A stretch of 49,031 nucleotides of DNA from Vitrella brassicaformis (taxonomy: Eukaryota > Sar > Vitrellaceae). Both the position numbers and the translations under genes were made by a program. A model generated the notes under the pieces. It did no database searches, was not told where the DNA came from, and saw only the letters and a program-made list of their open reading frames with translations. The stretch is from NCBI GenBank assembly GCA_001179505.1, contig CDMY01000603.1, positions 267,718-316,748 on the forward strand, read 5' to 3'. Shown here piece after piece: positions 45,170 to 49,031 of the stretch; the stretch's first letter is position 1, and each line of letters starts with the position of its first letter.

Positions 45170-47293
45170 ATGCGACGATTCTTTTTATTCTCGAGGCTGG
45201 TGTTCGTGACGGCTCTGCTGGTCTTCCTGTCGGCAGCTGAGGGCCGTCTGGTGATCCTGCCAGGGCCAGATGACTCCCTGGACCGGTGTGACACCAAGCT
45301 GGCCCCGTACTCCCCTTCTGTGCCCGTGGAAGGGCTGAGAGGGATAGTGCAGTACTTCCCGAAGCTGTGCGCCTTCAACTCGACTGTGCCTGAAGCGATA
45401 GACGAGGCGAAGCGTGTGTGGCTGTTCGACACCTGCAGCGACCTCCACATATGGTCGATAATCCAGGTCGGCAACAGCAAGGCGGACGCTTTGGTGTTCA
45501 CTGGCAGCAACTTCACGGCGAGGCGGGTGGACCGGCGGGACGTCAAGGTGCCCGTCCTCTCCATATCCGGCAAAGTGCCCAGCGAGATCAAGCAACGCAT
45601 CGCAGAGGACAACCAGGCAAGCCATGCCACTGCACACGCACTCACACAAAGGGGAGCCCCACACAAGTGGACAGGTGTGTGTGTGTATGTGTGTGTGTGT
45701 TGGATTGGCAGGTTGAGGTGCTGATCGACCCGCACCGAGCGGACTGGTTCAACTGCGAGGAGTTTGAGTCGCTTGAGCTGGTGTACGCCATCCTGGCGCC
45801 GTGCTGGCTGTGTGTGTCGATTCTGTGGTCGCTCAACACCTACAAGCGGCCGCACGTGAGCGTCAACCACCTGCACCGGTTCATGACGGTCGCCCCGGTC
45901 ATCAAGACGGGCGTGTCGATGGCGGGCTTCCTCATGTTCGTCCAGTGCCGCAACACACAGCTGCAGGACAGAGCCACCACGGTACGCAGAGGGTGCAAGA
46001 TAGCCGTGGCTGGATGGATGGATCGGTGTGTGTGGCGTGTTTGGTGTGTTTGGTGTGTGTCAGTATTTCGCCATGTGTTACCTGTGGCTGAGCACCATGT
46101 ATGTGACGGTATTTTTCACCGTGGTGCTGCTGCTGTCCAAGGGGTGGATGCTCACACGGGAGGTCTTCTCCAGGAAGGAGTCAATGACCGTCGCCATACT
46201 GGTCGGTCGGTACGCAGCACTGCACCGAGGCAGCAGAGCAGTGGTGTCGGGGTCGTGTCGATGGGTCATTGTCCTTTTTGTTCTCTGTCGTTTGCTGTGT
46301 GCAGGTAGGGTTAGTTTACGTGGTTCAGTCTGCCAACCAGCTGAACCCCACTTTATTGATGCCCGCCCTTCTGCTGCTCTACGGCGTCCTCGCCGTCATC
46401 TCTATCAAGTCACCCACCCCACCGACTCGACTCGCACACCGACAGATAGCAGCGCCACCACGGTTCCTTCCTCCCTCCCTTGTTCGTTTGTGCTGCACAG
46501 GTCATGCCAGCGGAACCTGCACCATCTGCAACTGCGCCTCCAGTACGTCCGCATCAACAGGCTGGAGGTGTTCCAGCGGTCCCTCAAGCTCAAGCTGCTC
46601 ATGTTCCGCGTCCTCAAATACACGCTGGCGGTCTTCTTCCTCACCGTGTTCGTCAGCCGGTGCATCCTGCAGACGCTGCTGGGCCTCTGGGCGACCGGCT
46701 ATGTGGTGCTGGCGGTGCTGGACTTCTGTGTGTGGCTGGTGCTGGCCGTCACCTTCCGCGCGAGGCCGCCCATTCTCTACTGGGACCTCATCCAGCGGCA
46801 GGAGCCATCCAACCACGTCATACCCATGTACCACGCCATGCAAGACCCCGACAACAGCAGCGGGGCCGGCACTCCTTGCCGACACACGCCTACCGCACAG
46901 CCGGTGGCAACACCGGCTATTTCTGAGGGCGAGCCGCCTGTTGTCGTGGTGCTCAACCCCACTCAGTCTGAGTACGAGAGGCAACGAGGAAAGGACGACC
47001 ACCAGCCATGTGGCACCCCTAGCAGCGGCGGCGGCGAGGCGGCCTCGCCGATGTCGCCCGACCCGTGGCACCCTCTGTCCCATGTGGTTCTCGGCACACC
47101 ATGTGGCAGGCCGCCTGCACATCATGCGCACGGAGGAGGGGAGAGGGAGAGCGGTGCGTGGGACGCGCTTAGTGGCGGGGGGCTGTCGCCGAGTTCCGTG
47201 TCGCGGCCTCTGCTGGAGCCGTCAGAAAGGGACAGGGACGACGGGCAGGATAACGGAGTTGCCGACCACAGCGGTCACCAAAGGCGGTGGTGA
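45170..47293 (+). CDS. PA-domain seven-transmembrane protein (GOST/LUSTR-like)
   Basis: Five exons (45170-45616, 45712-45981, 46064-46201, 46305-46408, 46501-47293) join in frame to 583 residues. Signal peptide MRRFFLFSRLVFVTALLVFL. The luminal or extracellular part looks like a protease-associated domain (GIVQYFPKLCAFNSTVPEA, KADALVFTGSNFTARRV, VKVPVLSISGKVPSEIK). Seven hydrophobic segments follow: LVYAILAPCWLCVSILW, VAPVIKTGVSMAGFLMFV, FAMCYLWLSTMYVTVFFTVV, MTVAILVGLVYVV, LLMPALLLLYGVLAVISI, VLKYTLAVFFLTVFVS, and VVLAVLDFCVWLVLAVTF. The SKGWMLTRE loop between TM3 and TM4 resembles the GKGW-type loop of GOST/LUSTR proteins (TMEM87, GPR107, GPR180), which work in the secretory pathway. A Ser/Gly/Pro-rich cytoplasmic tail of about 130 residues ends it. 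Intron 1 has a GC donor. Confidence 0.7.
45617..45711 (+). other. GC-AG intron
   Basis: The only way I find to keep the frame into VEVLIDPHR is a donor CAG/GCAAGC, paired with acceptor GGCAG. AG/GCAAG is the usual context of GC-AG introns. The nearest GT donor (45676) would lead to an immediate stop. Confidence 0.7.
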
Positions 47294-48031
47294 TATAGAC
47301 ATGGGTGGGATGCCAGGGTAGGTAGAGCTTTGGGAGTCTTGTGAGTCGTCGTATGGTAGGTATGGTTGCGAGGGAGAAAGGACCGACCGACCGGCGTGTT
47401 TTTGTGTGGAGGTGGTGGTGTGTGTCTGACTGCGGCCGTCTGTATGTCTGTATGTCTGTATGTATGTGGATACATACATACGGTGAGTGCGTGGGTGGCG
47501 TCGTGGGTGGGCGCAGCCAGCCACTGCGGCAGCCGCACAGACAGACAGGTGAGGTGTATTTGGAGTGGTCACACACAAACGGAGGAGGAGAATGCCATGT
47601 GTACGCCATGATTGAATGTGACACGCATGTAAAATTGTTGCTGAGTTCAGACTCGTTTGTCAATATGTCTCATCACATTGTAGCGCACTCAACCCATGCT
47701 GAGAGGTCGATCTGCCCAAAAGGAGAAACACTTTTTTTGAAACACCGCCCTTCGCGTTTCGCGAAGGTTTTTCGTGTTCGGGTCGGCGTGAAACAAACAC
47801 AGAAAGGGTTCTAGCGCGTGCCCCCTCCCTGCGGCAGACCACGGCACACATTGAACAGCAAGACTCCTGCGAACGCACGGCGGCCGATTCATTGTCAGCG
47901 GCCAATCAGAAGGATACCAGTGGAGCACTCCCAGCACAGCCCTCGGCAAAACGAGAAGATCTCCTGCAGTTCTTGCCCGAAATGTGTCCGTCCTGCGTCA
48001 TGGTGGCGAAAGAACAGCAGATTTCTCGGCA
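47294..48031. other. intergenic before the second fusion-gene copy
   Basis: Holds the 3' UTR of the 7TM gene, TGTATG repeats near 47440-47480, and a perfect hairpin (47749-47767). The last 50 or so bases before 48032 still resemble the upstream region of the first copy. No gene seen. Confidence 0.5.
47749..47767. repeat. perfect 8 bp hairpin
   Basis: CCTTCGCG, loop TTT, CGCGAAGG. It lies in the spacer between the 7TM gene and the second fusion-gene copy; no T-tract follows directly. Confidence 0.8.
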
Positions 48032-49031
48032 ATGGAGCCGATTGACTCATCGCCGAGTGACGAGATGACGACGCTGGCTCGTCCGAGATGTGTGGCGCCC
48101 CGGGGACTCTCCCGCGCCTTCAGCACTTACACGCTGACCATCAAAACCACCCTCCCGGGCGACTTCTACGGCTTCCTGTACGGGTCCCCTCACCTGCTCA
48201 CCGCGTCCGTGACGGGCCATTCACTGCGACCGGACGGCCATCTGGTGAAGGGCTCAGCGCTCAAAAAGGCCTGCGAAGCCGAAGAGTGGTACGGTCGAGA
48301 ATGGCACGCGGAGTTATCTGGCAATCCGCCCGGCTTCCGCAAGTACCTGCTGTCGAAGGTGGAGGCCGGTGATCCGGTGGACGACGTGCGCGTCGGTAGC
48401 TCTTATTCGAATTATGGCTTTGCACATTCGCCCGCTTACCCATGGGATGAGACCTTTGCTAAGTAGGGGCAAGACCCATGGCGAGTGTGTAAGACGGCCA
48501 GGCTGGCGCATTCTTTCCGCGGCAAGTCATTCGGCCCGGCGCAGAGAATGCACGGCGCCACCATTCTGGTGGAGGCGTGGCTCTACCATAGGGGCGGGGA
48601 CAAAGTTGGAGGGGCCTTTCTTGACGCGCTGAAGCCCTTCCAGCACCAGGTAGGTCGGCAACACACGGATGTGCACGCACTCGGAACATGCGTGTTTATA
48701 CGATGGGTGGAGGTTATCTCTGTCTGTGTGTGTCTGTGTGCGTCTGTGTGCAGAACCTCGACACATCCCCCTGGACCGAGGGAGCCAACACGACCATCGA
48801 GTGGATCGCCTTCAAGCTCTGGGAAGACATGGCAGTGAAGTTTCGCCCGGAACGCCTGGAAGACGGAGCTGCAGAAACTCCGTCATCCTTCCCGGAAAAC
48901 AAGAAACGCCTCAAGATCATCGTCCACGAGTCGGACATCGCGTCATGCTCATTCGAAGGCCCCACCGACCCCGCCCCGCCCCCCGCACACCTCGGCCACT
49001 TCTCTGTCACCGTGAGGGACCGGTGCATGAT
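48032..49031 (+). pseudogene. second copy of the PTPS-fusion gene, in-frame stop in exon 1 (partial)
   Basis: Inverted paralogue of the gene at 1-4592, continuing beyond the right edge. The start MEPIDSSPSDEM is at 48032 (or MSVLRHGGER at 47984). Exon 1 matches copy 1 through GFAHSPAYPWDE. A 30-base segment then replaces copy 1's 15 bases and brings in a TAG at 48464-48466; the frame itself is not shifted. Homology resumes in the same frame with RVCKTARLAHSF, QRMHGATILVEAWLY and LDALKPFQHQ. Exon 2 begins near 48753 (NLDTSPWTEGANTTIEW) and is intact and almost identical to copy 1 as far as the window edge. A 78-base in-phase intron (48396-48473, GT...AAG) would remove the stop. So this is either a pseudogene, a truncated protein or an alternatively spliced gene. 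Confidence 0.6.

Noticed and set aside
47749-47767. Hairpin as a transcription terminator
   Set aside because: Intrinsic hairpin terminators are bacterial; here it is recorded only as an inverted repeat.

Overview
This is nuclear DNA of an intron-rich eukaryote. Fifteen protein genes (thirteen complete, two running off the ends) are broken into short exons by introns of about 60-110 bases. These introns are loaded with (TG)n, (TGTC)n and (TGCC)n microsatellites. GC is high, divergent genes are only about 95-150 bp apart, and the gene content (EF-hand and coiled-coil cytoskeletal proteins, plant-type lysine biosynthesis, ATG3, SIN3, a secreted kringle protein) suits a photosynthetic alveolate. 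A chromerid such as Vitrella is my best guess; that is inference from style and content, not from a database match.

Layout, left to right. 1-4592 (-) is the start and middle of a large multidomain enzyme: two PTPS-like domains, an unassigned region, a SAM methyltransferase and an MDR dehydrogenase. It continues beyond base 1. 4737-6810 (+) is GDP-L-fucose synthase, divergent from it across 144 bp. 7270-13220 (-) is a myristoylation-type EF-hand protein, 13565-15667 (-) a CFAP96/DUF4586-like candidate ciliary protein, and 16196-24319 (+) SIN3 with about 40 exons. 25353-28032 (-) is a Ser/Thr kinase with DFD in place of DFG, 28422-31700 (-) a coiled-coil protein, and 31796-32681 (+) a secreted kringle protein. 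33472-35481 (-) is DapA, 35628-36177 (+) a CoA-binding protein, 36859-38633 (-) ATG3, and 38988-40665 (+) a histidine phosphatase. After a 2.9 kb gene-poor stretch, 43589-45024 (-) is a probable mitochondrial protein and 45170-47293 (+) a PA-domain seven-helix membrane protein. 48032-49031 (+) is a second copy of the multidomain enzyme's 5' end, in inverted orientation and with an in-frame stop.

The most unusual content is the multidomain enzyme. It looks like a bacterial gene cluster (a distinct PTPS subfamily with the HGAT signature, a methyltransferase and an MDR dehydrogenase) fused into one eukaryotic polypeptide, and a partly decayed or alternatively spliced inverted duplicate lies 43 kb away. 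Six pairs of genes are transcribed away from each other from very short shared promoter regions, and five of these carry a GCAAA-centred motif.
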